This document shows positions 40,488-52,190 of a DNA stretch of 64,000 nt, one piece after another (position 1 is the first letter of the stretch; each line of letters opens with the position of its first letter). The notes under the pieces were generated by a model. The model saw only the letters and a list, made by a program, of their open reading frames with translations, was not told the DNA's origin and searched no databases. The translations under genes were made by a program, and so were the position numbers. The stretch is from Adiantum capillus-veneris (lineage: Eukaryota > Streptophyta > Polypodiopsida > Polypodiales > Pteridaceae), in the NCBI GenBank assembly GCA_014529385.2, contig CM043966.1, forward strand, positions 99,462,087 to 99,526,086, in the 5' to 3' direction.

Positions 40488-41313
40488 ATGTCTAACTGGA
40501 TAAATAGATGTAGGTTGAAAAAGTATCAACAACCTCTCACCACAGACATGCTAGAAAAGATACATTTAGCTAAGGAGAGACAAAACAAAGTTCAAGCAAT
40601 CAGAGATCAAGCACAGGAGGAAGCTAAATTACGGAGTTTAAATCAAAAGGAACAACATAAAACACCACCTCCTATTGTAGCAATTCAAGTCAAGCAAACT
40701 TGGTTAGGTGATATGGATGTTTGGATTAATGTCCAGCTAGCCGATGGAATGATCAAAAGAGAACTTGTGGGCATTGGAGCACGTGTCAATGCTATGCAAT
40801 ATTCAACCTACTTGAAATTATTAGAGTCCATGTTGAAACAACCTAGATTGAACTCAAAGTCGCGGCCAAGTCGCGGCCAACAAGGAAACCATGGTTAGTT
40901 TGGGACAAGCCAATGTCTTAATTAACATAAATGGCAAACATTTCCCACATTAGTTCCACATTATGGCCGATACAAAACTGAATGAGTGAATTATTTTGGG
41001 AGTTTTGTGGATGCCCACTTACAAGGCTGTTCCACATTGGAAAGATGACACAATGCATTATTATCTCAAGGATAAGCTTTATGTTACACCATTCATGCAA
41101 ATAGGTCACATTTGGGATGAACAGAAGCATTCAAACAACTATGACAAAAGGGAAGATCTACTTGCATCCCAGGTCACATCTGGGATGAACAGAAGCATTC
41201 AAACAACTATGACACAAGGGAAGAGCTACTTGCATCGACACCATAAATACCTGCAAGTAATCACAAAAGCAAAATTACCAAAGTTTGGTGTCATGCCAAG
41301 GGTAGGACTATAG
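40488..41313 (+). pseudogene. E2 post-integrase retropepsin-like region, copy 2
   Basis: The frame 40488-40898 is longer here than in copy 1 because a stop is absent. It includes a charged stretch (HLAKERQNKVQAIRDQAQEE) before the retropepsin-like strand VWINVQLADG and GIGARVNAMQYS. A 9-bp duplication (AAGTCGCGGCC) then shifts the frame. The second half is at 40996-41313 (TYKAVPHW, LYVTPFM). After it comes a tandem copy of a 45-60-bp segment (GATGAACAGAAGCATTC twice), present in both units. Confidence 0.6.
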
Positions 41314-41352
41314 GAGGGCACGGCCTTGGCCAAGGGCCGATAGATACACATG

Positions 41353-41456
41353 TAGTACAGGGGCTATATATAGGAGGGCCAAGGGCCTATATATAGGTAT
41401 GGTTGGGTGGTTATTGGCATGTCTATCTCCCTATGTCCTTTCACTGGTATCAGAGC
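41353..41456 (+). promoter_or_regulatory. E2 LTR end with tRNA-iMet type primer binding site
   Basis: TGGTATCAGAGC at 41445-41456 is the primer site complementary to the 3' end of initiator Met tRNA used by many plant LTR elements. Before it is an A/T-rich hairpin, CTATATATAGGAGGGCC then AA then GGGCCTATATATAG, a likely TATA region. The LTR 5' start is not defined. Confidence 0.72.
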
Positions 41457-41507
41457 TGAGGGGGGAGGTGAGAGCTATGGAGGAAGGGGAAGGACTCTCT
41501 CTCTTTT

Positions 41508-41547
<40 letters not shown>

Positions 41548-41560
41548 GCAGCATGAGGCA

Positions 41561-43121
41561 GGGCCTCCCTCTCTCGCATGGTCTCTCTCTCTTTCTCTCT
41601 TTTTCATGAGAGCTTCCATGGAGGGGTCAATTGAGGGCAGAACCACAGGAGAAACCCCTTATATGGGGATTTCCATGGTGGGCTCAAGAAGCCGAATCAG
41701 GCTGTGGGCAGGAACCCTTAGCAGTCGAGGGTGGGAACCGTCGGCATGCAGGGTGTGGGAGCGGTTGCCTACACACAAAGGGGCCATTGTTGACCTGAAC
41801 AAAAATTGGCGCTGAGGAGGTCGTTTGAGGCGCTGGAGAGCAGGCATGAGGGCTCGTCACTCGGCCACCTGGTGTTGACAACTCGCTTGCGCGCGATGGC
41901 TCCTCTTCCTCTGCGTGGTGCATGTAGTCCGCCAGTGGCTGTAAGGGGCTCACACAAGGTCACTTGACCTTAGGTTTTCTTGGACAAGAAGCAGCTCCCA
42001 CGGAGTAGCAAGCTACTTTAGACACAAAGGCCACTCCCATAGAGCCAAGGATCACCAGGCTCGAGTATTTCGAGCTACAACAGTTAAAGATGGTCGTAAA
42101 CAGAAACTTCAAAGCACTTGTTGGGAATACGATCATTGACATTGGAAAACATCCGGTTTATAGCATGTGTAGAACTAAGGATATGAACCTCAACAACACA
42201 TGCCACAATGAACTACAAATCATTGTGTGTTTTGGGTTGCTGAAAGCCGTAACTGGCCTAGTAATACATGTACCTGGCAAAACAAAGTGTTAGCCAAATT
42301 CTCCAAGAAAAGTCGACAAATAACATGTTCTCAAGATGCTTTAAGGGAACTTTAATCCAAGGGATATGCTCGTGGCTTGACTTGACCAAGGTCTAGATGG
42401 AGCACAAGGATCGAGATTGATCAACAAGCAGCGGTGCCAACAAAGGTCAATGCAATGCGGGACATGGCTCCTAGGTGATTTGTCTATCATTCATAAAATC
42501 AGACAACGACGGGACCCAACCATTATCGATAAACGTGCCTCGACAAGTTTTCTACGCCATCTTGGGAACAGAGCTCCGTCTACAAATCCTCAGGATTACA
42601 ATAATCCAGCCAATCAGGTACAAGGTACATACTTTGCATGAATTTTTTTTCTTTTGATTTTTCAATACATAATACAATTTGACATGGTTGATTAGCTATG
42701 AATGCTCAACAAGGTCGACTTTATTTTGCAATGCCCTTGTCAACTAGCAAGAGTAAACTGACAAGAGTATCTGTTTGCTATCCACATCAGAATTACATGA
42801 ATACTTATGTGAAGCAAGGCTTCCCTTTTGGTATTTGGCATCACGCTTTCCATAGTTTGGAATATGCTTTTAGCATACGAACTCGGAAAAACTTTCCATG
42901 ATTTTAAATTCCATGGAAGTGTATATGAATAATACATATGCTAACTCTTGTGCACAGTTCATCTGGCTCTGTGAAGGAATCAAGCAACCTACTAGAAACC
43001 TGAACTCCATAAGCTGTTAAGGGAAGCAAGGCTTCCAATTCGTCATCTTGCATTGAAATTTTCTCGTTTGGCTTATGCTATGAGCATAAAACCTTGGAGG
43101 AATTTGTCAATTTGTCAACGT
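41561..43121. other. Unassigned; possible element leader
   Basis: Begins with CT-rich sequence after the E2 primer site. Frames at 42090-42293, 42417-42641 and 42698-42901 have no recognised motif. The sequence around 42815-42900 partly recurs at 43022-43100 (GAAGCAAGGCTTCC start). Position suggests E2 leader or the displaced 5' part of E3, but I cannot show either. Confidence 0.35.
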
Positions 43122-43539
43122 TGGTGCAACCAAAGTTGGTCAGAGATAGGAGGTGGTCTATGCCAGGCAAAGGAAGCAGTCAAGTACATTGCAGAAGGCT
43201 AGGACAGGTACCAAATCCCTAGGCAGCCAAAGGATAGCGGAAAAGTATGCTCAATGCGGATTTTTAGGCCAAGGAGGCTCAAAGATGGTCCAAGAGAGAT
43301 GGAATATGAAGGTGTCCAAAATGGGAAGTCAAGGCTCTGGAATGTAGTGTTCAATGTGCTCTAGAAGCCAGTCTAGACGACTCGTCAAACGGAGCCCCGG
43401 TGCTCAAGATATTGCAGTTCAAAGATAGAGTGTGTAGCAGATCCCTGACGGGTAGGGTAGGTGGGGACAGGTGGCCCATAGAGGTATCAGTGGATGCGTG
43501 TGTAGTGCTTAAGTTATGAAGCATGCATGTCTTCTCGGA
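43122..43539 (+). repeat. Left terminal repeat of E4
   Basis: Starts TGGTGCAACCAAAGTTGG and ends GCATGCATGTCTTCTCGGA. Matches 47826-48232 with scattered substitutions and a few short indels. Confidence 0.75.
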
Positions 43540-44202
43540 TTGCGAATCGGAGCTCTGGTTAGCAAGTTATGGTCGTTTGAAATTTTCTCGAGGGTCGGGT
43601 CTGAGCCCACTTGCCCGCATCAAAGAACGTGCCATCTGGCATCTTTTTGGCCTTGACAAGGTTCTTGGTGGTAGTGTGCATCATGTGGAGCTATCACAAA
43701 TCGACGGCACATCAATCGGATACTTGGTCAACAAGATACGACAGGATAAAGTTGGGGGCATTTGGCGGGTGTTAAAAGTTTGCAGATAGGTTTTCTATTT
43801 TTCTGGCCTTGGATAGCGAGCTCAGGTGAGTCGACAGATGACGATGTTTGCACGGTCCGAGACAGAAAAAATGGGAACTTGGCACAGTTTTACAGCTGCG
43901 TGATTGGATCACTGAGTGCCAATTGGCAGGCAAGACGGACAAGGGGGAAAAAAATGAATTTTTAATGGGGGTTTCTTCAATTTTTTAAAGGGTCTTGAGG
44001 CCATTGGGCCATGGGGATGCCACATGGCGTCGCATTGCCCCATATGCGCTAGGCGGCTACTGTAGCATGGGGTGCTTAACTTTGGCCGTAGGCCACCATA
44101 AGGACGCCAAGGGGGAGAGAGATGGGAGCTCCCTCACCCCGTGAGCTCGTGGCGGTGGCTATGGAGTCAAAGGCGGGAGGCATTGCGTGAGTGCGTGCCT
44201 GG

Positions 44203-44905
<703 letters not shown>

Positions 44906-45850
44906 CGCGGGCAGCCAAGTGGACCAAGCAAAGAGAAAAAGGGCCAGCTGAGCAAAGGTAAGGCCGGACCAAAAAAGGGTGAAGGAGGAAAAGAGAAATA
45001 GAGAAAGAGAGGAAGCAGGTGTGAGCCGGATAGATGGGCCAAAGAGGTAATGCAAAGCTAGGCCCCCACAAAGGGGTAAAAATGAAGGAGAAAAATAAAA
45101 TAAAATAAATAGAATCCAAGGGGCAATAGCAATGTCCCCCCAAAGTGCAAAAGAGAGAGGAAGAGAGCAGATAGAGCAAGGGGGTGCTCCCTTCCCAAAA
45201 AATACCAAATCAGAGTGCCAGATGGACCAATGAGAGGGCAAGAGTCCCAAATTAGGGGCTTTTTTCCTGGCTATTTGGTGCCGTTAGAAGCCTGCAAAGT
45301 GGAGCTCTCTGACAGAGGAGTATGCCTGTCATAGCCCTTTGTATTTTCTTGTGTACATGGTCATAGTGATGGCAGTGCAAGCCAGTGTACGTTGCCTCGT
45401 CTCGTTGTTGTTTCCCCTTCCCCTCTTCTCTTTCTCCTGCTTTCATGTTCCCCCGCGGTGCCGGCTGTGTGGATGTGTGTGCCCCCCCCCGGACCGACGG
45501 TGTGTTGTGTGAGAGAGCGAGATTGAGTGACTATGTGCATGTGCAAGGGTGGAGACAAACAGTGGCAGTAGGTGTGCATCGTGTGATGGATTTGTGGAGT
45601 GTGTGAGTAGTGAAAATTGAGCAGGCAGTGGGTTGCTAGTGTAAAGTGTTTCTTTGAAGGTGTTTTCTGAGAGGATAGGGGTGCTATGGATACCCTGAGC
45701 TATAAAGAGGCCCTTGTGTTTGTGCCGGGCGTGTTCCTCCATTCCCGCGCTCCATCTTCTAGTGCCCCCACTAAGGAGTCTGCTAATGCTCCTAGTTGAT
45801 GTTAGAACGGTGATTTCGGCGACGCCAAAGGTGCGGCGTTTGAAGAGCAT

Positions 45851-47640
45851 GTGTTGCTAGTGACGGCTTGGATGGAATTTTCCATTTTCACAGGGGTTGA
45901 AGATGCAGAAACCTGGCTCCAAGACTATGAGTTGTTCGTGTTGAAAAGCGGTTTATCAAGAGAAGATGGTGCAGTACAGGTGTGGTTCATGGTAAAGCGA
46001 GGCTATGGTTCGATGGCCTTAGTGAAGAAGAAAAAGCAGATTGTGAAGCCCTAGAGGCGGCTTTCCAAAGCAGATTTGTTGCGGATGCGCAGCTAGATGA
46101 AGTAAAGCGGAAACTAGACAGATTGAAGCAAATCTTGGAGGGTGATTTTCAAGCGTTCAAGTGGGAGTTCGAAGCCCTTTGGGGGAAATTGATCAAGGTA
46201 ACTACTGCAAAAAATGCCAGTTTCTTGAAATTGTGTATATTCATGGATTGCCTACATGAGGATGTGCGAGATAAAGTGGAGGTAGATGGTACGATGTCGT
46301 ATGAGGAGGCGGCAGCTCTAGCGAGAGGGCGAACTAAAAATATTTTGAAGAAGCGCGAGGCTAGGCATGGTTTTCCAAATGCAGTGATGCCAAAGCAATG
46401 TGATGCGATGGTACTCGAGCCGCAGGTGATGCAAAGAGAAGTGCAGGTGCAAGAAGAAGCAAGGGTTCTTTGGCTACAAAGAGATAGGGTGGTTCCTATG
46501 CCGAAGATGCTGGCTATAGCGGTTCCAATTGTGGAGGAAGTGCAGGTAGTTCCAGAGTGGACAAAGGGATTGATGCCGAGATCGAGTGCGGCTGTTGAAG
46601 CTCCATTGAAGTGTGGTAAAGACCAAAGAGTGCAGGTTGCAGACGAGGTCAAAGCGGTGAAGCTAGAGGAGATTCCTGAGCTTGAAATTGAAGAAGAGAC
46701 TGGGTAAAGTGATAGTAGTTCTATGGATGTAGACACGAGTTGGGAGACGGAGTCATCTCAATCCAGGTATGATGAGTTTGACCTATTACATGTGACTGGA
46801 GAGGCTGTAAACGTGTGTGAGGAGCAGCATAAAGTGCAAGCCGAGGTGCTTAGTGGAGACCAAGTGGAGTGGTTTAGCCCTACATGTGGTGAAGAGTAGG
46901 TAAAGATGGTGTGCGGTGCCATGCTAATGGCCATGTTGACAAAGATAGCAGTAGAGTATGCCATGGTTGTGCAAACTTTTGCCAAAAGGCGTGAAGCAGT
47001 TGTAGCTATGGAAGAGGACGTGGATGGTGTGATAGAGAACGAGTTTCTCTCTTCCTTGGAAGACCTTGATGATGTAGCAATAGAAGAGCAGGTAATTGCA
47101 ACGGACAAGCAAACAATGCTTATTGACCTTGAAGGGCCAATTGACGAGCACGAGCTCGATGATGCTGGAATTGAGTTCATGGCAGGTGAGAAGGGCAATG
47201 TGGAGTCAAAGTTAGAGGTGCTTCCTACGCAGTCAGTGCCATCTATGATAGGTGATGTAGATTCCAAGGCGGTGTCCAAGCTTTCTAAGGAGGTCTATGA
47301 GTGGTGACTGAAGGGAATGCTAATAAAAGTAGCTGTACAATGTGTTGTTGAGCAAGTATAGGATCTGCTCGACGAGGATCTAGATTTACATGGTTGGGAG
47401 ATTGGGTCAGGTATGTCAGGAGTGTTGATTGAGCACCAAGGTGAGCACGTGGGTGCTCTATTTGGTGTTCTTGAAGGTGTTTGGTTACAAGTGGGCAGTT
47501 TGCCAATAAGTTCTTGGGGTGGTAGAGGTATGATACTGGCAGTTTGGCTATGCAGTTGGATATATGCCTTGGTGTGGCACTATGCAAGGATGTTGTAGGT
47601 GGATGAAAGAAACCGATGCATGGTGTTTGACCTAGGAGGT
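45851..47640 (+). pseudogene. E4 gag-like frame with long acidic extension
   Basis: Capsid signature: FTGVEDAETWLQDYELFV in one frame (45851 onward), then a one-base shift near 45981 to HGKARLWFDGLSEEEKADC, LEAAFQSRF and LDRLKQ. This frame stays readable from 45982 to 47598 with only a few stops (46707, 46899, after 47304, 47599). After capsid there is no CCHC knuckle. Instead a Val/Glu-rich acidic stretch, an Asp/Glu-rich stretch (EDLDDVAIEEQ) and finally a hydrophobic segment, MILAVWLCSWIYALVW, near 47540-47590 appear. I do not recognise the extension. A TATA-like GCTATAAAGAGG lies upstream at 45699. Confidence 0.6.
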
Positions 47641-47825
47641 TGGTGACAGATAAAGCAGGGGGTTGGGCAGCCCGCACAAGCAAAGGCAGTGGGTAGCAGA
47701 TACCAGTTTTATACATATGGTGGGTGTTTTGCAGGGTACACAGAGTTTGTTTTTGGTGTGTTTTTTTAGTGCAATAAGCCCAAATGTGGTTGAACATAAA
47801 TGTTCAACAAGAGGGTGGGCAATGA

Positions 47826-48232
47826 TGGTGCAACCAAAGTTGGTCCGAGCTAGAAGGTGTTCTATGCCAGGCAGATGCAACAGTCAAGTGCAATGCAGAA
47901 GGCTAGGACAGGTACCAAAGCCCTAGGAAGCCAAAGGGTATGCTCAATGCGGCTTTTTAGGCTAAAGAGTCTCAAAGCTCGTCCAAGTGGGATAGCAGAT
48001 GAAGGTGTCCAAAATGCCAAGTCAAGGCTTTGGAATGTAGTGTTCAGTGTGCTCTAGAAGCCAGTCCAAACGGCTTGTCAAACGGAGCCCCGGTGCTCAA
48101 GATATTGCAGTTCAAAGATAGAGTGTGTAGCAGATCCCTGACGGGTAGGGCAGTTGGGGACAGGTGGCCCAGGCAGGTATCAATGGATACATGTGTAATG
48201 CTCGAGTTACAGAGCATGCATGTCTTCTTGGA
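47826..48232 (+). repeat. Right terminal repeat of E4
   Basis: Copy of 43122-43539. The sequence after it reads directly into E3 gag (ILTCNRCG). Confidence 0.75.
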
Positions 48233-49137
48233 ATACTCACTTGTAATCGTTGTGGCATAGATCATTTGATCGCACAGTGTCCTAACAATCCAAACGCGCC
48301 GAAAATCACACCATTGAACTTAATAGAGATTGTTGATGGCCAACTATAAACATAGCACCAGTGAATGCACTCACACGGTCGATGCTCCAAAAGCAAAATT
48401 ACATCCTCGAAGAGAGAGATGCTGCATCCATTGGCCGAGCAAGAAAGAAGAAAACACGAAGAAAGAAATCCCTTAATGCTTCTAGCTCAAAACCTAGTTC
48501 AAAGACTAACATAGGGACAGGAGAGGATCCCGTGTATATGAATGACCCTGAGGATGACTCAGATTCGATAGAGACCACGGAGACCAAAACTGTTACTACA
48601 AAGGAAAAAGCTAGTGAGGAGGATCACGAGAGGGAATTACGACGAACACCAAAAGAGTATTCAAAGTTAAACCACCCAGTTGCGAACCCCCAAGATAAGC
48701 CACGAGAGACAAAAAATGAGGATTGCAAGAGAAAGAGTGGAACCTATCCAAACCCAATAGTGGAAATTGAACGAGTCCAACAATTGAGGGGTTTGGTGGA
48801 AGAAACTCAACGAAAATTAGAACCTGAACCCAAACATATCCAGATGTCGGACACAGTGTTTCCCACACAAGTTCAACCTCACAAGAACTACAGGCCGTTA
48901 GCTATACCCAGTATCATTCGGGAAGAGAGTGAGGGTAGGACATCTGAAAGTGGACACACACCTTTCCTACTAGAGAGAATGTTCAATGAGGGAATGCCCG
49001 ACCCCCTTGAGGAAGTGGAGATTCCATCTTCACCATTCTCTTGTCAGGGTCCTACGTCCCACAAGATGCCATTAAATGTTGCCAAGCTGATGGATTTCAT
49101 GTCCTCAGAAACACGTACCACTATCATATCTAAGTGA
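48233..49137 (+). pseudogene. E3 gag C-terminus: zinc knuckle and linker
   Basis: CNRCGIDHLIAQC (C-x2-C-x4-H-x4-C) at about 48241-48279, a stop at 48349, then a 258-codon charged frame (48361-49137) with a basic stretch, RARKKKTRRKK, and many Glu/Ser/Thr residues. The zinc knuckle binds element RNA; the linker has no known fold. It runs into the protease frame after a single TGA at 49135. Confidence 0.78.
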
Positions 49138-49731
49138 TACGGAGATCCAGAATTATTTCTAGCACTGCGAGCACTTCTTAATGGAGAATTACAGGCCGGA
49201 TTACCACAGTTTGCACATATGAACAAACCTGACTCGGTAATGAATGATGAGGAACATTTAGCACCACCATCTGACCTAGCGGGACATGAATCTGTAATTG
49301 AAGTACCCGTTAACAAGTTGGGGCAATACTTTGAAGGTGATGAATCTAATGCTACTCTACCAATCACTACTAAAGGATTAATTGTAAAGGGGGTCCTTGA
49401 CGGTGGTGTGGGAGTTAGCATGGTGACAAAGAGTTGTTGGGAGTCTATGGGGAGACCTCACCTTGAAGCCACAAGCGTAGTGGTAAAAATGGCTAATGGA
49501 TCTATTGTTACGCCTATTGGAATGCTAAAGGATCTCAGAATCAAGGTCTTGGGACACAAGGTAAGGCAGACTTTCATTGTTATGGATTTTTTCAAGCATC
49601 CTATGTCATTTGAGATGATCTTAGGGCGTCCATTCATGAGGGAAGCAAAAATGGTGCATGACTGGTCCAAAAACCACGTCTACTTACAGTTCCAAGACTC
49701 TGTCATTCGAATTGATCTTTTAAGTGGTTGA
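49138..49731 (+). CDS. E3 aspartic protease (pre-RT)
   Basis: The open frame 49219-49731 (170 codons) has the active-site strand IVKGVLDGGVGVSMV (Asp-Gly-Gly), followed by CWESMGRPHLE, VVVKMANGSIVTPIG (flap region) and SFEMILGRPFMREAKMVHDW. The complete retropepsin pattern is present. The Asp-Gly-Gly variant agrees with E1. Confidence 0.85.
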   Translation, partial: YGDPELFLALRALLNGELQAGLPQFAHMNKPDSVMNDEEHLAPPSDLAGHESVIEVPVNKLGQYFEGDESNATLPITTKGLIVKGVLDGGVGVSMVTKSCWESMGRPHLEATSVVVKMANGSIVTPIGMLKDLRIKVLGHKVRQTFIVMDFFKHPMSFEMILGRPFMREAKMVHDWSKNHVYLQFQDSVIRIDLLSG

Positions 49732-50652
49732 ACGCATCCTCTAGGAAATAAATTCATCATTGATAATCGATCAGACACAACAATTCACTCAGCTCCATTA
49801 CAGTATTGTTACACATGTAACGAAGACACGGATATTGGGGAGAACTCTCATTATATGGATATCCTACCCGGAATGGCTGAGTCAGACAATGTCGATTGGG
49901 TACACCTAGCGGCAACTATAGATACATGGGGAGCTAGAGGAACAACCTAGGTAACACCAGATGGGGAAGAGATATCACACATTGCACCAGTAAACATGTT
50001 AGGTGTAGCGCATGTGACATCCGATGATAAGAAAGAGGCACACCTATTTGAGAGTGAAACCGATGATTCCTCAAAGGCTTCAGGCCAATACACATCAGAA
50101 ACGGAATCTCAGGGAGAAATGGATTCAGAACCTGAGGAAACATCGAGTGAGCCAGGTATAGAAACTGAACACTCAAGGCCTAGTACGGCCATCTATGGTA
50201 ATTTATATGAGAGTGAAGAAGATACAAGCGAAGACCTATCAGGCGAGTCGAGTTCAAACATTTACCAAAATCAAAACCTTAACAAGAAACAAAGGTCATA
50301 TAAGAGACGACGATATCGAGCAAATGTGAGAGCTAGGATAAACAAGGAAAGATCTACTACAGAATGGCTTAGCTATCTAGGGGCATGTGATGCTCATCGA
50401 AAGCTAGTAGGCAATTGGGGTGAACATCTCCAGAGTGTCATGTGGTGCAGCCCCCGACCCATTGACCTCGCTCAATTGGAGGTTACAGAGCCGAAATTGA
50501 GTTGAACTATAAGAAGACGTCAAAACCGAGAGTTAGCACAACAACAAAAGGAGACAGAACTAAAAGAAAGGTCTTCGTCAGGACAAGAGCCTGCTGACTT
50601 ACATACGGCTCCTAAACATTTTAAATCTTATACCACGGGGGAGCGAAAGGTT
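49732..50652 (+). pseudogene. E3 protease-RT linker
   Basis: The frame 49996-50505 is dominated by Glu, Ser and Thr (EPEETSSEPGIETEHSRP) and then a basic block, KKQRSYKRRRYRANVRAR. No enzymatic motif. After a stop at 50503 the same frame continues into RT. Long spacers of this kind are seen in plant gypsy polyproteins. Confidence 0.6.
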
Positions 50653-51790
50653 GTGTATGCCAAAGCCCAACGAATACCTACCAATGGAAGGAGTGGAGTC
50701 TATGATGGTCCAGCGGTAGTTAAAGAGATAGAATTAGCAGAACGAGGTGAGGAGTCTAAACAAATCTTTATTGCTCAAGACCTTACCGAAACTCAAGAGG
50801 CTAAACTTAAGGAGCTCCTCAAGGAATACAAGGATATCTTTGCTTGGACATATCATGACATGAAGGGCGTTCCACCTTCTGTGGTGCAACATACAATTGC
50901 CATGATCAACATTGTTAAACCCGTCCAGCAACGACCCTATCCAATGAATCCTAAGTATGCCAAAATTGTACAAGAGGAGATTGAAAAAATTATCCAATGT
51001 GGATTCATATACCCTATTGAGCACTCAGAATGGGTTTCTCCAATAGTCATTGTGCCAAAAAAGAATGGTAAACTAAGAGTGTGCGTGGACCTCAAGAAAG
51101 TTAATGCAGCTACTAGGAGAGATCATTATCCCTTGCCATATTCAGAACATGTGCTTGAAAGAGCTGCGGGCAAGGAAGCTTATAGCTTTTTAGATGGGTA
51201 CTCTGGTTACAATCAAATCACAATTGCATTAGAGGACCAAGCTAAAACTGCTTTTATCACAGAGTTTGAAGTGTTTGCATTTCGTGTTATGGCTTTTGGC
51301 TTAACAAATGCCCCTGCTACATTCCAACGATTAATAAACACTGCGTTTAAAGAATTTCTAAGGGAGTTTTGTGAAGCTTTCCTAGACGACCTTTGTGTTT
51401 ATTCTTCTTGGGAGAAGCATTTGTTATATCTACGAAAAATATTTGAAAGGTGCAGATTTTATTGCATCTCATTGAACCCTTTCAAATGCCAATTTTGGGT
51501 TAAGCATGGAGTCATTCTAGGGCATATAGTGTCCAAGAACGGGATATCCACAGATGAGAGTAAGATTAAAGCCATTGTCGATTAAAGCCATTGATGAGAG
51601 TAAGATTAAATCCATTGCCGATTTGCCACCACCTACTAACTATAAAGGAGTTCAAAGATTTATGGGCCATGTTGGTTATTATCGAAGGTTTATTTTAAAC
51701 TTTGCCGAGATAGCGCGTCCATTATACAAGCTTCTTATCGAGTTTCACTGGACAGAAGAATGTCATCAATCTTATGAGTTATTAAAGAAG
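50653..51790 (+). pseudogene. E3 reverse transcriptase (broken only by a 40-bp duplication)
   Basis: 310 open codons: PSVVQHTIAM, RPYPMNPKYAKIVQEEI, GFIYPIEHSEWVSPIVIVPK, GKLRVCVDLKKVNAATRRDH, SFLDGYSGYNQI, TAFITEFEVFAFRVMAFGLT, NAPATFQR, catalytic box AFLDDLCVYS, PFKCQFWVKHGVILGHIVSK. All RT motifs including both Asp of the LDD box are intact. At 51553 a 40-bp tandem duplication inserts a TAA and shifts the frame; the thumb (GVQRFMGHVGYYRRFI, NFAEIARPLYKLL) continues in the next frame from 51554. Confidence 0.94.
51553..51632. repeat. 40-bp tandem duplication in E3 RT
   Basis: GATGAGAGTAAGATTAAA starts at 51553 and again at 51593, with two substitutions between copies. Forty is not a multiple of three, hence the frameshift. 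Confidence 0.93.
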
Positions 51791-52190
51791 GCCCTAACAA
51801 GTGCTCCAATCCTGCGAACACCTGATTGGAATGTACCTTTTCATGTGCATATTGATGCATCAAACTTTGCTATTGGGTGTGTTCTAACTCAACCAAGAGA
51901 ACATAAATTGGACTACCCTATTAGCTTTGTAAGTCGCCAATTAAATGATGCCGAGATGAACTGCACTACTACAGAGCGTGAAGGTCTAGCTATGCTTTAC
52001 GCAGTAAAGAAATTTCGCTATTACCTTCTTGCTACCAAGTTTGTGTTTTATGTTGGTCATCAAGCATTGCTATATTTGGTAAACAAGCCGTGTTCCATAG
52101 GTTGAATTACACGATGGTTGTTAATTCTTCTTGAGTTTGACTTCACCGTTGTTGTGAGGCCTGGGAGGAAACATGTCATGGCGGATCATT
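51791..52190 (+). pseudogene. E3 RNase H
   Basis: FHVHIDASNFAIGCVLTQP (first Asp present), ISFVSRQLNDAEMN, TTTEREGLAMLYAVKKFRYY (Glu present), VFYVGHQALLYLV where T-D-H is usual, so the third catalytic Asp is Gly. A stop at 52103 interrupts, then FDFTVVVRPGRKHVMADHLS with the last Asp. There is no second RNase H, unlike E1. Confidence 0.88.

Larger units (their letters stand above)
34970..41560. repeat. 3.29-kb tandem duplication (two units)
   Basis: Unit 1, about 34970-38263; unit 2, 38264 to about 41560. Matching landmarks lie 3272-3299 bp apart (integrase ORFs at 36586 and 39858; protease-like ORFs at 37702 and 40996). Each unit runs from the middle of the E0 LTR through the E2 integrase core, post-integrase protease and primer site. 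The junction joins CCTCTCTCGCA to the LTR-internal GCAAGT, with a short shared GCA. The duplication must be younger than the insertion of E0 into E2. Unit 1 has one extra 27-bp copy of a minisatellite at 35871-35939. Confidence 0.93.

Noticed and set aside
42090-42293. 67-codon frame starting MVVNRNFKALVGNTIID
   Set aside because: The IIDIG stretch faintly recalls an aspartic protease site, but no neighbouring retropepsin strands (I-L-G-x-P/W) follow.
46149-47279. Long Ser/Thr-rich minus-strand frames
   Set aside because: Antisense shadows of the E4 gag frame, whose capsid motifs are on the plus strand.
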